Below the pieces are notes generated by a model. That model saw only the letters and a list, made by a program, of their open reading frames with translations, did not search any database and was not told the origin of the DNA. Both the position numbers and the translations under genes were made by a program. A stretch of 64,000 nucleotides of DNA from Streptomyces coelicoflavus (GTDB lineage: Bacteria > Actinomycetota > Actinomycetes > Streptomycetales > Streptomycetaceae), in the NCBI RefSeq assembly GCF_003112555.1, contig NZ_BEWB01000012.1, positions 248,001 through 312,000 of the forward strand. The letters run 5' to 3'. Shown in pieces: positions 42,518-51,150 of the stretch. Numbering within the stretch: position 1 is the first letter of the stretch; each line of letters opens with the position of its first letter.

Positions 42518-42841
42518 ATGCACATCAGGGGCGACCACGTCGAGCTGGTCGTCGGGGGCCGCCTCGACGTCCGCAGCGCGGCGGACGCCCGTACGGTCCT
42601 GCACTCGGCCGTCGACGACGGAGTCGGCGACCTGGTGCTCGACCTGTCAGAGCTGGACTCCTGGGACGCCACCGGACTCGGCGTGATCATGGGAGCCCAC
42701 CGGCGGGCCGGCCGCTGCGGCCGGCGCCTGGTGCTGCGCGGCGTGCCGCCGCAGATGCAGCGCCTGCTGGTGGCCACCCGGCTGCACCGCATCCTGGCCA
42801 TCGAGGGCGGTATCGGTGTGGAGACCCTGCCCCGCGTGTGA
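42518..42841 (+). CDS. STAS-domain protein (anti-sigma factor antagonist type)
   Basis: 107 residues, a complete STAS domain: ELVVGGRLDVRSAADAR, LVLDLSELDSWDATGLGVIMGAH (the conserved D-S/T site, here DATG with Thr as candidate phospho-acceptor) and LRGVPPQMQRLL. GGGGAG precedes the ATG. No anti-sigma kinase is adjacent. It lies 234 nt before a STAND-like ATPase in the same direction. Confidence 0.88.
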   Translation: MHIRGDHVELVVGGRLDVRSAADARTVLHSAVDDGVGDLVLDLSELDSWDATGLGVIMGAHRRAGRCGRRLVLRGVPPQMQRLLVATRLHRILAIEGGIGVETLPRV

Positions 42842-42914
42842 GTGAGGGTTCACACCTCCGACACACGCAATCCTCACGAGACCGTGACCTCTCGGGCCGT
42901 CCGGCACCCCGGAC

Positions 42915-42944
42915 TGTCGGAGATACTGGGCGAAGGTTTAGGGT
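42915..42944 (+). promoter_or_regulatory. Probable promoter of the STAND-like ATPase gene
   Basis: TGTCGG (42915-42920) and TAGGGT (42939-42944) with an 18-nt spacer. It gives the ATPase its own transcript with a leader of about 125 nt. Confidence 0.4.
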
Positions 42945-43075
42945 CTGGCTGCCCGCTGCCTTTGCAAACCCGCCGGCGGGCCCGGACCAGAAGCGACAGC
43001 GCGGTGTGCGGCAAGGCCGGGAGGGTGGTCCCTTGCCGGGGCCCTGCACACGACGCTTTTGGGGGGCTTGAACCA

Positions 43076-45721
43076 ATGGACCCGAACAACCGGGGCCCTG
43101 AGGAGTACGGCCAGGACGGCGACCACCAGGCGCCGCGCCCGCGCCCGCACAGGGACCCCATCACCTCCGACTTCGGACAGCCCGCGCTCGTGCGCACGGC
43201 GCAGCTGGTGTCCGGCGACTTCCTGCTCACCGTCAACCCCGTCGACGGCAGCGAGATCGAGGTCTGCCCGCCCACGGAGCGGCCCGCCCGGCCCGAGAAG
43301 CTCACCGCGGCCGAGCGCGCCGAGGCGGAGCGTGCCGCGCTGCCGCCCGTCCCGCCGGGACCGGTCCGCACCGTCCTCGGCCTGCTGGCCCGCGAGGACG
43401 AACGCGAACGCCTGGTGCGACTGCTCGCCCGCGGCCGCTCCGTCCGCCTCACCGGCCCCGCCGGCTCCGGCCGCACCAGCCTCCTCGACGTCGTCGCCGA
43501 GGACTGCGCGGGCCTCGCGCCCGACGGCGTCGTCCGGCTCAGCGGCCACCACCGCACCGCCGACGACCTCCTCCACGACCTCTTCCACGCCGTCCACCGC
43601 GCGCCCCTGCACCGCCCGGGCCGGACCGAACTCCTCGCCCACCTCCGCGAAGTGGGCGCGGTCGTGATCCTGGACGACGTCGAGTTCGGCGGCACCGCCC
43701 TCGACGAACTCCTCGACGCCACCCCCGAGTGCGCCTTCCTCCTCGGCACCACCCCGGACGTGCCCGCCCCCTCCGCCGACTCGGCCGTCGAAGAGGTCTT
43801 CCTCACCGGCCTGGAGCGCTCGGACGGCGTGGAGCTGCTGGAACGCGCCGCCGGGCGTGCCCTCACCGAGGAGGAGGCCAACTGGGCCGGCGACCTCTGG
43901 TTCGAGTCCGAGGGCCTGCCCCTGCGCTTCGTCCAGGCCGGTGCCCTGCTGCGCCGCCGGGACCGGGAGCGGGCCGGTGCCGACGCCGTCGACGAGTTCG
44001 GCGTCTTCGCCGACGCACGCCCGGACGACGACACCCCCTACGACGCCACCGAGGCCGACGACGTACCGCTGCCGTCGCTCGGCGAGGCCGCCGCACCCGC
44101 ACCGCTGCTCGCCTCCCGGCTCAGCGCCTCCGCCCGCGCCACCCTGGAGTTCGCCGTCGCGCTCGGCGGCGAGGTGCCGCACCAGGCCCACCTGCCCGCC
44201 CTGGTCGGCGACACCCACGCGGACGCCGCCCTCGGCGAGCTGACCGACTGCGGGCTGGTCTCCCCGGTCGGCTCCCGCTACCGGCTTGCCGCCGGGGTGC
44301 TCACCCAGCTGGAGAGCGCCGGGTACACCGACGCCGTGCGGGAGCGGGCACGGTCCGCCGCCCAGCACTACGCCTGGTGGGCCGGGCACCCCTCGGTCAC
44401 CCCGGAGCGGGTCTGCGCGGAGGCCGACGCCGTCCTGGCCGCCCTCGCCGTCCTGGTGCCGGCGACGACCCCGGCCGCCGAGGACGAGGAGAGCCCGGCC
44501 GTCCAGCTGGCCCGCACCGCGGCGCCCGCGTTCGCCGCCGGACTCCACTGGAGCGCCTGGCAGCGGGCGCTGCGCTCCGGCACCGAGGCCGCCCGGCTCG
44601 CCGGCGACGTCGCGGAACAGGCCTACTTCCACCACGAACTCGGCGTCCTCGCGCTGTGCGAGGACCGGCTGGACCGGGCGCGCGCCGAGCTGGAGGCCTC
44701 CATCGGGCTGCGCGGCGCGCTCTCCGACAAGCGCGGCGCCGTGGCGGGCCGCCGCGCCCTCGCGCTGGTCGCCGACCGCACCGGGGACACCCCGGGGCTG
44801 GGCAGCGGCGGTGCGGGCGCCTTCGGCGGCGCGGGTGCCGTCGCCGGGTTCGGTGTCGCCGGCGCCGGGCTCGGCCCGACCGTGGGGGAGGAGGTGCCCG
44901 ACGCCCGCCACGAGGAGTCGGTGGCGCCGTCCGCGGGCGTCCCCGCGCCCTTCCCGCCGCTCCAGCCGCCCCCGCAGTCCCCGACCCTCGTCACCCGCCG
45001 CGAGCCCGACGAGGAGCCGCCCCGCACGGTCGTCGGCGGCATCAAGGGCTTCGCCCGGCGCAATCTGGTGGCCGCCGGAGCGGGCGCGCTGCTCGTCGCC
45101 GTGCTGGGCACGGTGGTGACCCTCGGGGCCACCTCCGAGAACGACGCGGGCGATCCCTCCAACGAGGTCGGCGGCACCCCGTCGGCCAGCCAGGGCATCG
45201 ACGACGGCAGCCTGGGCGCGGACCGGCCCTCGGACGACGCCGAGGAACAGCAGACGCCCGGCGGCCCGACCGACTCGGGCCCGGACGGCACCGCCGGCAC
45301 GACGGACGACCCGACGCCCACGGAGTCGGGGGAGCCCTCGCAGGGGCCGAGCGAGTCCGAGCAGCCCGGTGACCCGGGCTCCGGCGACCCGGACGACTCG
45401 GACACGCCGGACGACCCGTCCACTTCGTCCGGCCCGCCCACCTCGACCGAGCCGTCCGACCCGTCGACCTCGCCGGAGCCGAGCGACTCCGACACGGAGA
45501 CCGATCCCGGCACCGAGGAGCCCACGGACCCCGGCACCTCTCCGAGTGATCCCGATTCGCCGACCACCACCCCGCCCGTGTCCAACAGCGCCAGCGACAC
45601 CACCACGCCCACCGCCGCCGGTTCCCCGGCGAACACTCCCACCGCCTCGCAGAGCGGCGCCGACACCGGTACGGACACGTCGACCGGCTCGGACGACGGG
45701 GAGACCGGTCAGATCATCTGA
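43076..45721 (+). CDS. STAND-like ATPase with membrane helix and acidic Ser/Thr/Pro tail
   Basis: 881 residues. Disordered N-terminus to about 100; Walker A GPAGSGRTS near 128-136 and Walker B VVILDDVE near 198-205. A winged-helix-like and helical-repeat region follows (EQAYFHHELGVLALCEDRL resembles a TPR). One membrane helix sits at about 662-684 (NLVAAGAGALLVAVLGTVV). The last 195 residues are Asp/Ser/Thr/Pro/Gly-rich, would lie outside the cell and may be glycosylated. So a cytoplasmic NTPase switch is tied to a surface-exposed disordered tail. It has no close family I recognise. Confidence 0.8.
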   Translation: MDPNNRGPEEYGQDGDHQAPRPRPHRDPITSDFGQPALVRTAQLVSGDFLLTVNPVDGSEIEVCPPTERPARPEKLTAAERAEAERAALPPVPPGPVRTVLGLLAREDERERLVRLLARGRSVRLTGPAGSGRTSLLDVVAEDCAGLAPDGVVRLSGHHRTADDLLHDLFHAVHRAPLHRPGRTELLAHLREVGAVVILDDVEFGGTALDELLDATPECAFLLGTTPDVPAPSADSAVEEVFLTGLERSDGVELLERAAGRALTEEEANWAGDLWFESEGLPLRFVQAGALLRRRDRERAGADAVDEFGVFADARPDDDTPYDATEADDVPLPSLGEAAAPAPLLASRLSASARATLEFAVALGGEVPHQAHLPALVGDTHADAALGELTDCGLVSPVGSRYRLAAGVLTQLESAGYTDAVRERARSAAQHYAWWAGHPSVTPERVCAEADAVLAALAVLVPATTPAAEDEESPAVQLARTAAPAFAAGLHWSAWQRALRSGTEAARLAGDVAEQAYFHHELGVLALCEDRLDRARAELEASIGLRGALSDKRGAVAGRRALALVADRTGDTPGLGSGGAGAFGGAGAVAGFGVAGAGLGPTVGEEVPDARHEESVAPSAGVPAPFPPLQPPPQSPTLVTRREPDEEPPRTVVGGIKGFARRNLVAAGAGALLVAVLGTVVTLGATSENDAGDPSNEVGGTPSASQGIDDGSLGADRPSDDAEEQQTPGGPTDSGPDGTAGTTDDPTPTESGEPSQGPSESEQPGDPGSGDPDDSDTPDDPSTSSGPPTSTEPSDPSTSPEPSDSDTETDPGTEEPTDPGTSPSDPDSPTTTPPVSNSASDTTTPTAAGSPANTPTASQSGADTGTDTSTGSDDGETGQII

Positions 45722-45749
45722 CCCCGCCGGTCGGGCAACGACGCACGAA

Positions 45750-45784
45750 GGAGGGCCGGGTCCGCTCGTCGGACCCGGCCCTCC
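45750..45784. terminator. Bidirectional hairpin terminator
   Basis: GGAGGGCCGGGTCC (45750-45763) pairs perfectly with GGACCCGGCCCTCC (45771-45784), 7-nt loop. It lies between the converging ATPase and nucS genes. Confidence 0.85.
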
Positions 45785-45806
45785 CCACGTCGTGGGTGAC
45801 GCCCCC

Positions 45807-46478
45807 TCAGAACAGCCGCAGCTTGTCGTCCTCGATGCCCCGCAGCGCGTCGTAGTCCAGCACCTGGCAGCCGATGCCGCGGTCCGTGGCCAGCACGCGG
45901 GCCTGCGGCTTGATCTCCTGGGCGGCGAAGACGCCGCGCACCGGGGCGAGATGCGGATCGCGGTTCAGCAGCTCGAGGTAGCGCGTGAGCTGCTCCACGC
46001 CGTCGATCTCGCCGCGTCGCTTGATCTCGACCGCGACGGTCCCGCCCTGGGCGTCCCGGCACAGGATGTCGACGGGGCCGATGGCGGTCATGTACTCGCG
46101 TCGGATGAGGGTGTAGCCCTCGCCCAGGGTGTCGATGCGGTCGGCGAGCAGCTCCTGGAGGTGCGCTTCCACGCCGTCCTTGATCAGGCCCGGATCGACG
46201 CCCAGTTCGTGCGAGGAGTCGTGGAGAATCTCCTCCATCGTGATGATGAGCTTCTCGCCCGCTTTGTTGACGACGGTCCAGACGCCTTCCTCCTCGCCCG
46301 TGCCCTCCTTGAGGGCGCACGGAGGCGACATCCAGTTGAGGGGCTTGTAGGCCCGGTCGTCGGCATGGATCGAGACGCTGCCGTCCGCCTTGACCAGGAT
46401 CAGCCGGGGGGCCGAGGGCAGGTGGGCGGTGAGCCGTCCGGCGTAGTCGACGGAGCAGCGGGCAATGACGAGACGCAT
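45807..46478 (-). CDS. nucS: Mismatch endonuclease NucS/EndoMS
   Basis: 223 residues. It cuts both strands at G-T, G-G and T-T mismatches; in actinobacteria it replaces MutS/MutL. The N-terminal DNA-binding domain starts MRLVIARCSVDYAGRL; the RecB-like nuclease has Asp137 (GPVDILCRD), Glu151 and Lys153 (VAVEIKRR). The C-terminus KLRLF resembles a beta-clamp-binding peptide. The ATG at 46478 lies 8 nt from a TAGCGT -10 box (46492-46487, minus strand), so the message is nearly leaderless. Confidence 0.95.
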   Translation of the reverse strand: MRLVIARCSVDYAGRLTAHLPSAPRLILVKADGSVSIHADDRAYKPLNWMSPPCALKEGTGEEEGVWTVVNKAGEKLIITMEEILHDSSHELGVDPGLIKDGVEAHLQELLADRIDTLGEGYTLIRREYMTAIGPVDILCRDAQGGTVAVEIKRRGEIDGVEQLTRYLELLNRDPHLAPVRGVFAAQEIKPQARVLATDRGIGCQVLDYDALRGIEDDKLRLF

Positions 46479-46666
46479 GGTCGGCAACGCTACTCGACGC
46501 GCCCGGCCCGACGCGATTCGCCCGTGCCCGGGCACCCCGCGGCACCACCGCGCGCTGTCCCACTTCTCCCATTGGCCCCGTTGTGCGCACTGGCCGATTG
46601 TGGGCCTACGGGATGGTGCCCATCTGGGCATTCTCCTGGTGCGGTCCCGATCGGTTGCTTACGGTA

Positions 46667-46696
46667 TTGAACGGGAGGTCGCGACCTGTGTACGCA
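46667..46696 (+). promoter_or_regulatory. Promoter with palindromic operator in the spacer
   Basis: TTGAAC (46667-46672), 18 nt, TACGCA (46691-46696) form a good HrdB-type promoter. The perfect palindrome AGGTCGCGACCT (46676-46687) fills the spacer, an arrangement expected for repression. Confidence 0.6.
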
Positions 46697-46768
46697 GCGT
46701 GTTCGGAATCGCGCACTCCCCTAACTGTCCGGCAACCCCCGCCAGTCGGGGGTGCGAGAGGAGAACCC

Positions 46769-47161
46769 ATGTCGCTCGACGTCTCACCGGCCCTACTCGA
46801 ACAGGCCGAGCGAGGCGAGGTCGACGAAGCAGACTTCGTCGACTGCGTCCGGACCTCCCTGCCCTACGCATGGGAGATGGTCAGCTCCCTGGTGGCCCAG
46901 CTGAAGGTCGACGGCGGAGCCTTCGCCGACAACCAGACGCCCCCGCCGGACGAGCAGGCGCGCGGCCAGCTCCTGCGTGCGCTCGCGAGTGACGCCATAC
47001 GCGGTGCACTGCAGCGGCACTTCGGGGTGCGGCTGGCCTTCCAGAACTGCCACCGGGTGGCGGTGTTCCCGTTGGACTCCTCCGTCGACGAGACGCTGAC
47101 CAAGTTCACCTCGGTGCGCAGCCAGTTGCTGAACCAGTCGCCCGAACTGCGCGACTGCTGA
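46769..47161 (+). CDS. SCO5389-family protein
   Basis: 130 residues, compact and mixed alpha/beta: LDVSPALLEQAERGEVDEADFVDCVRTSLPYAWEMV, then RHFGVRLAFQNCHRVAVFPLD. The family is small, conserved in Streptomyces and has no known role. GAGGAG precedes the ATG. The promoter has an unusual palindrome between -35 and -10, so expression is probably switched by a specific repressor. Confidence 0.8.
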   Translation: MSLDVSPALLEQAERGEVDEADFVDCVRTSLPYAWEMVSSLVAQLKVDGGAFADNQTPPPDEQARGQLLRALASDAIRGALQRHFGVRLAFQNCHRVAVFPLDSSVDETLTKFTSVRSQLLNQSPELRDC

Positions 47162-47178
47162 GGCACCCCAGAGCGCCC

Positions 47179-47229
47179 GCTTGCCGCTCCGTACGTGGGA
47201 GGTGCAGTACTTGTACCGGAGCGGCAAGC
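47179..47229. terminator. Bidirectional hairpin between converging genes
   Basis: GCTTGCCGCTCC (47179-47190) pairs perfectly with GGAGCGGCAAGC (47218-47229), with a 27-nt loop that itself contains GTAC repeats. It lies between the SCO5389-family gene and the facing oxidoreductase gene. Confidence 0.7.
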
Positions 47230-47244
47230 TCCCCGCCCGCGGGC

Positions 47245-48273
47245 TCAGCGGAGCTGGGGGAGCACCTCGGCCCCGAGCCGCCGTACGTTCTCCTCGGTCG
47301 CCGCCAGGTCTCCCGAGCCCTCGACGAGGAGGGCGAAGCGGGAGATGCCGGTCCGTTCGCCGGTCGCCGCGAGCCGGTCCGCGCACAGCCGGGGCGTGCC
47401 CACCGGGTGCAGCCCGCAGAGCAGTTCGGTGTAGGCGTACGGGTCGCGCATCCGCCGCTCCCGGCCGTCCACCGTGACATGGGCGCCGAGCCCCTGCCGC
47501 AGCCAGCCCGGCATCGCCTTGAGCAGGGTCTCCGCCGCGTCCGTGCGCCGGTCCGCGATCTGGCAGACGCCGGCCGAGACGTGTCCGGCGCCGTGGATCT
47601 CCGCCGCCGGACGCCCGGCCGCACGCGCGTGGCGCCGCCACAGGGCGACCATCTCCGCCTTCTCCTCGTCGCCGACGTGCATCCCGAGGAGCATCGGCAG
47701 CCCCCGTTCGGCCGCCATGCGCACGCTCGACGGCGAGGTGCAGGCCACGACGACCTCCGGGCCCGGCTCCTCCGAGAGGGACTCCGACGGCCGCGGCACG
47801 ACGGGCACCTCGCGGAAGCCGAAGCGGTCCCCCGAGGCGCCGACGGCCGGTTCGCGCAGCCAGCGCAGCAGCAGGTCGAGCGACTCCGGAAAACCCTTCT
47901 CGTACGCCTCCAGACCCGCGCCGAACACCTCCAGGTCCACCCACGGCCCGCCGCGGCCCACGCCCAGCGAGAAGCGGCCGCCGCTGGTGACGTGCAGCAG
48001 CGCGGCCTGCTCGCCGAGCGCCACCGGGTGGACGGTGGGCAGCACGCTGACCGCCGTGCCGACCCGCAGACGCCGGGTGCGGCCCAGCAGCAGCGCGGCC
48101 AGGGTCACGGCCGACGGACACGTGCCGTACGGCACGAAGTGGTGTTCGGCCAGCCAGACCGTGTCGAGCCCGGCCTCCTCGGCGACCTCGGCCGAGCGGA
48201 CCGCGCGGTGCAGCGCCTCGCCCTGGCCCTGGCCCGGGAACTGGGCTCCCAACACGAAACTTCCTACGCGCAT
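47245..48273 (-). CDS. LLM-class flavin-dependent oxidoreductase
   Basis: 342 residues of the bacterial-luciferase-like fold: GSFVLGAQFPGQGQGEALHR, DTVWLAEHHFVPYGTCPSA (the EHHF signature) and GRFSLGVGRGG. The AGGAAGCAGG before the ATG is a good site. Members use FMN or F420; with no catalytic residue diagnostic of F420 visible, the cofactor stays open. It is convergent with the SCO5389-family gene. Confidence 0.9.
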   Translation of the reverse strand: MRVGSFVLGAQFPGQGQGEALHRAVRSAEVAEEAGLDTVWLAEHHFVPYGTCPSAVTLAALLLGRTRRLRVGTAVSVLPTVHPVALGEQAALLHVTSGGRFSLGVGRGGPWVDLEVFGAGLEAYEKGFPESLDLLLRWLREPAVGASGDRFGFREVPVVPRPSESLSEEPGPEVVVACTSPSSVRMAAERGLPMLLGMHVGDEEKAEMVALWRRHARAAGRPAAEIHGAGHVSAGVCQIADRRTDAAETLLKAMPGWLRQGLGAHVTVDGRERRMRDPYAYTELLCGLHPVGTPRLCADRLAATGERTGISRFALLVEGSGDLAATEENVRRLGAEVLPQLR

Positions 48274-48529
48274 TGCCTTTTCCTGCTTCCTCGGCCCCGA
48301 CACGGAGCTCCCCCACAGGGCATAACCGCCTGACACGTGCCGAGGACACGGCCGGACGAAGGAATTTGCGGATTGTCTGCAGAATCGGCCGTTGTGGGAC
48401 GTCGTGCCGGGCCCGGCCGGAACCCCGCGCGGGGGGAGCCGCAGTGTTCCGGCGGCGTACGCGTACCCGTGCCCGTGCCGCGTAGGCTGGATGCCGCCCT
48501 GCTTCCTGTATAGCTCCGTGAGGTGTCCT

Positions 48530-48862
48530 GTGTCCCCGCGTCGCAACCGAGCCAAGGGAGCCGGTTCGTCCGGCCGGAGCGCCGAGGACGACGGCTCCGG
48601 CCGCTACGGCGGCTGGCAGTCCGCGGAGAGCTGGCAGGGCGAGGAGTGGAGCGTACGGCACGTGGCGGGCGCCAGCGCGCAGGGGAAGTCGTACCGCTGC
48701 CCGGGGTGCGACCAGCTCATTCCGGACGGAGTCCCGCACGTCGTGGCCTGGCCGGCCCACTCGGGCGTCGACGACCGCCGGCACTGGCACAAGTCGTGCT
48801 GGAACGCGAAGGACCGCCGCACCACGCGGGTGCAGCGGTCCCGTAACGCGCCGAGGTTCTGA
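48530..48862 (+). CDS. Small Cys/His-rich protein, probable zinc binder
   Basis: 110 residues. A disordered basic front (SPRRNRAKGAGSSGRSAEDD) and a compact domain with YRCPGCDQLIPDGVPHVVAW and RRHWHKSCW: CxxC plus H..H..C, a treble-clef or HNH-like zinc site. It is not a nuclease by any visible catalytic signature. GTG at 48530 with GAGG 6 nt upstream; a TAGGCT -10-like box is at 48483-48488. Homologues in databases are often labelled ATP/GTP-binding, which I cannot support. Confidence 0.75.
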   Translation: MSPRRNRAKGAGSSGRSAEDDGSGRYGGWQSAESWQGEEWSVRHVAGASAQGKSYRCPGCDQLIPDGVPHVVAWPAHSGVDDRRHWHKSCWNAKDRRTTRVQRSRNAPRF

Positions 48863-48870
48863 ACCCCCGT

Positions 48871-49722
48871 TTACACGTCCCGCTTCTCCAGCAGGGCGAA
48901 GGCGGCGGCGAACGCCACCGCGGTCACGCCGAGCACGATCCACAGCGGGTCCCAGCCCGAGGGTCCGGAGTCGGAGAGCGAGTTGGCGTAGAAGATGCTC
49001 ATCTGGTTCGGGATCGAGTACTCGAACAGGGCCTGCTGCACGTCCTTGAGCGACTCCGAGAACATGAACAGCGCGATCACCAGCGGGGCGAGCAGCACGC
49101 CGATCATGAGAGTGATGGCGCCCGCCGAGTGCCGGATGACCGAGCCCGCGGCCAGCGAGAGCAGCCCGAGCAGCGCGATGTAGAGCGAGACGCCGACGGT
49201 GCCCTTCAGCCACTCCTCGCCGGTGGGGTCGCCGGCCCCGTTGCCCTCCAGCGTGGACACGTGGAACAGCCCGACCAGGGTCGCGGACACGAGCGTCACC
49301 ACGAAGGCGACCAGGAAGAACACGATGCCCTTGGCCGCCAGCACCCGGCCGCGGCTGGGGCAGGCGGTCATGGTCGTGCGGATCATGCCCGTGCCGTACT
49401 CCGAGGCGGTGGTCAGCACGCCGAGCGTGATCACGCAGATGCTGCCGAGCAGCAGGCCGAAGAAGCCGAGGCTCAGCGCGCTCTCGCCGGCCAGGTCGGA
49501 GTCCGAGCTCGCCACCACCGCGCCGGTCAGCAGCCCGATGCCGAGGACGAGCAGGACGAACACGCCCAGCGTCCACATCGTCGAGCGCACCGACTTGATC
49601 TTCGTCCACTCGGAGGCCAGGGCGTGCAGGAGGGTCGTGCGCACCACCGGGATCGGCGAGGTGTAGGTCGGGTACGGCGAACCGGGCGCGGCCTGCTGCG
49701 TCGGGGGCTGGGGGGTGCTCAT
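48871..49722 (-). CDS. ABC-2 type permease, cassette A
   Basis: 283 residues. A proline/glutamine N-terminal tail, then LASEWTKIKSVRSTMWTLGVF, the start typical of actinobacterial ABC-2 permeases, and six helices. SEYGTGMIRTTMTACPSRG is the conserved cytosolic loop. Its ATG overlaps the upstream ATPase stop as ATGA. It is paralogous to the permease at 51151. Confidence 0.92.
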   Translation of the reverse strand: MSTPQPPTQQAAPGSPYPTYTSPIPVVRTTLLHALASEWTKIKSVRSTMWTLGVFVLLVLGIGLLTGAVVASSDSDLAGESALSLGFFGLLLGSICVITLGVLTTASEYGTGMIRTTMTACPSRGRVLAAKGIVFFLVAFVVTLVSATLVGLFHVSTLEGNGAGDPTGEEWLKGTVGVSLYIALLGLLSLAAGSVIRHSAGAITLMIGVLLAPLVIALFMFSESLKDVQQALFEYSIPNQMSIFYANSLSDSGPSGWDPLWIVLGVTAVAFAAAFALLEKRDV

Positions 49723-51014
49723 CGGGCGTCCTCGGGCTTGGTCGGGTCGGTGACCGGCGCGGAGGCGGGCGCCGGGGCGGCGGAAGGGGGCGCGGGAGCG
49801 GCGGCGGGCGGCGCCGAGGCGGGCGGCTGGGGCATCTGCGGAGCCTGTGGGGCCTGCTGTGCCTGCTGGGCCGCGTACGGGTTGGCCGGCTGGCCGCCCG
49901 GCACCGCGCCGGGTGCCTGCGGGGCGCCGTACGGGCCCGCCGGGGCCTGGCCCGGGGCGCCCTGCGGCGCGGCGAAGGGCTGACCGCCCTGCTGGGGCGG
50001 CGGCGGGGCGTACCACCCCGGCTGGCCCTGCCCCGGCACCGGCATCGGCGGCTGCGCGCCGGGCGGCAGGGGCTGCTGGAGCCCGGCCTTCTGGTCGGCG
50101 GTCGACCGGTAGTCCACGGCGCCCTGCGTCATCCGCATGTACGCCTCCTCCAGCGAGGCCTGGTGCGGCGACAGCTCCCACAGCCGTACGTCACTGGCGT
50201 GCGCGACGTCGCTGATCCGGGGGAGGGGAAGGCCGGTCACGCGCAGCGCGCCGTCCTGCTCGGGCAGCACGTGGCCGCCCGCCTCGGTCAGCGCCGAGGT
50301 CAGCTTCTCGCGCAGCTGCGGCTCGGTGTCCGGCGTCCGCACCCGCGCGAAGTCGGCGGAGTTGGCCGAGATGAACTCCGTCACGCTCATGTCGGCCATC
50401 AGCTGGCCGCGCCCGATGACGATCAGGTGGTCGGCGGTCAGCGCCATCTCGCTCATCAGGTGCGAGGAGACGAAGACGGTGCGGCCCTCCGCCGCGAGCG
50501 CCTTCATCAGGTTGCGCACCCAGTGGATGCCCTCCGGGTCGAGGCCGTTGACCGGCTCGTCGAAGAGCAGCACCTGGGGGTCGCCGAGCAGCGCGGCGGC
50601 GATGCCGAGCCGCTGGCCCATGCCGAGGGAGAAGCCCTTGGAACGCCGCCTGGCCACGTCCTGGAGGCCCACCACGCCGAGCACCTCGTCCACCCGCCGG
50701 GCCGGGATGCCGGACAGCTGGGCGAGGCTCAGCAGGTGGTTGCGGGCGGCGCGGCCGCCGTGCACCGCCTTGGCGTCGAGGAGCGCCCCGACGTGGCGCG
50801 CGGCGTTGGGCAGCTTGCGGTACGGGTGGCCGCCGATCGTCACGTGCCCCGCCGTGGGGTTGTCCAGGCCCAGGATCATCCGCATCGTCGTCGACTTGCC
50901 CGAGCCGTTGGGCCCGAGGAAGCCGGTGACGGCACCGGGCCGCACCTGGAAGGAGAGGTTGTACACGGCGGTCTTGTCGCCGTATCGCTTGGTCAGGCCG
51001 ACAGCCTCGATCAT
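49719..51014 (-). CDS. ABC transporter ATP-binding protein with Pro/Gln-rich tail, cassette A
   Basis: 431 residues. Walker A GPNGSGKSTT, signature LGMGQRLGIAAAL (a degenerate LSGGQ seen in BcrA-type pumps), Walker B LLFDEPVNGLDPEG and switch His in SSHLM. After residue 310 comes about 120 residues of Pro/Gln/Ala/Gly, absent from most relatives, which may bind the membrane partner or another protein. It is nearly identical in plan to the ATPase at 51924. ATG at 51014 or GTG at 51023. Confidence 0.92.
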   Translation of the reverse strand: MIEAVGLTKRYGDKTAVYNLSFQVRPGAVTGFLGPNGSGKSTTMRMILGLDNPTAGHVTIGGHPYRKLPNAARHVGALLDAKAVHGGRAARNHLLSLAQLSGIPARRVDEVLGVVGLQDVARRRSKGFSLGMGQRLGIAAALLGDPQVLLFDEPVNGLDPEGIHWVRNLMKALAAEGRTVFVSSHLMSEMALTADHLIVIGRGQLMADMSVTEFISANSADFARVRTPDTEPQLREKLTSALTEAGGHVLPEQDGALRVTGLPLPRISDVAHASDVRLWELSPHQASLEEAYMRMTQGAVDYRSTADQKAGLQQPLPPGAQPPMPVPGQGQPGWYAPPPPQQGGQPFAAPQGAPGQAPAGPYGAPQAPGAVPGGQPANPYAAQQAQQAPQAPQMPQPPASAPPAAAPAPPSAAPAPASAPVTDPTKPEDAR

Positions 51015-51150
51015 GCTCCGCACCCATCGGAAGGTTCAGGGACAGCAGGGCACACGCCCCCGTAAGGGTTAGGAGGATATCCACGCGCTGACGGTTCCGT
51101 TCAAGCGCGGGCAAAATCCGACGCCGGACGGACGCGTTCCACCCTGTGTG

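Noticed and set aside
43076..45721. AfsR/SARP-type activator
   Set aside because: No N-terminal winged-helix or BTA domain precedes the ATPase, and a membrane helix with an external tail follows.
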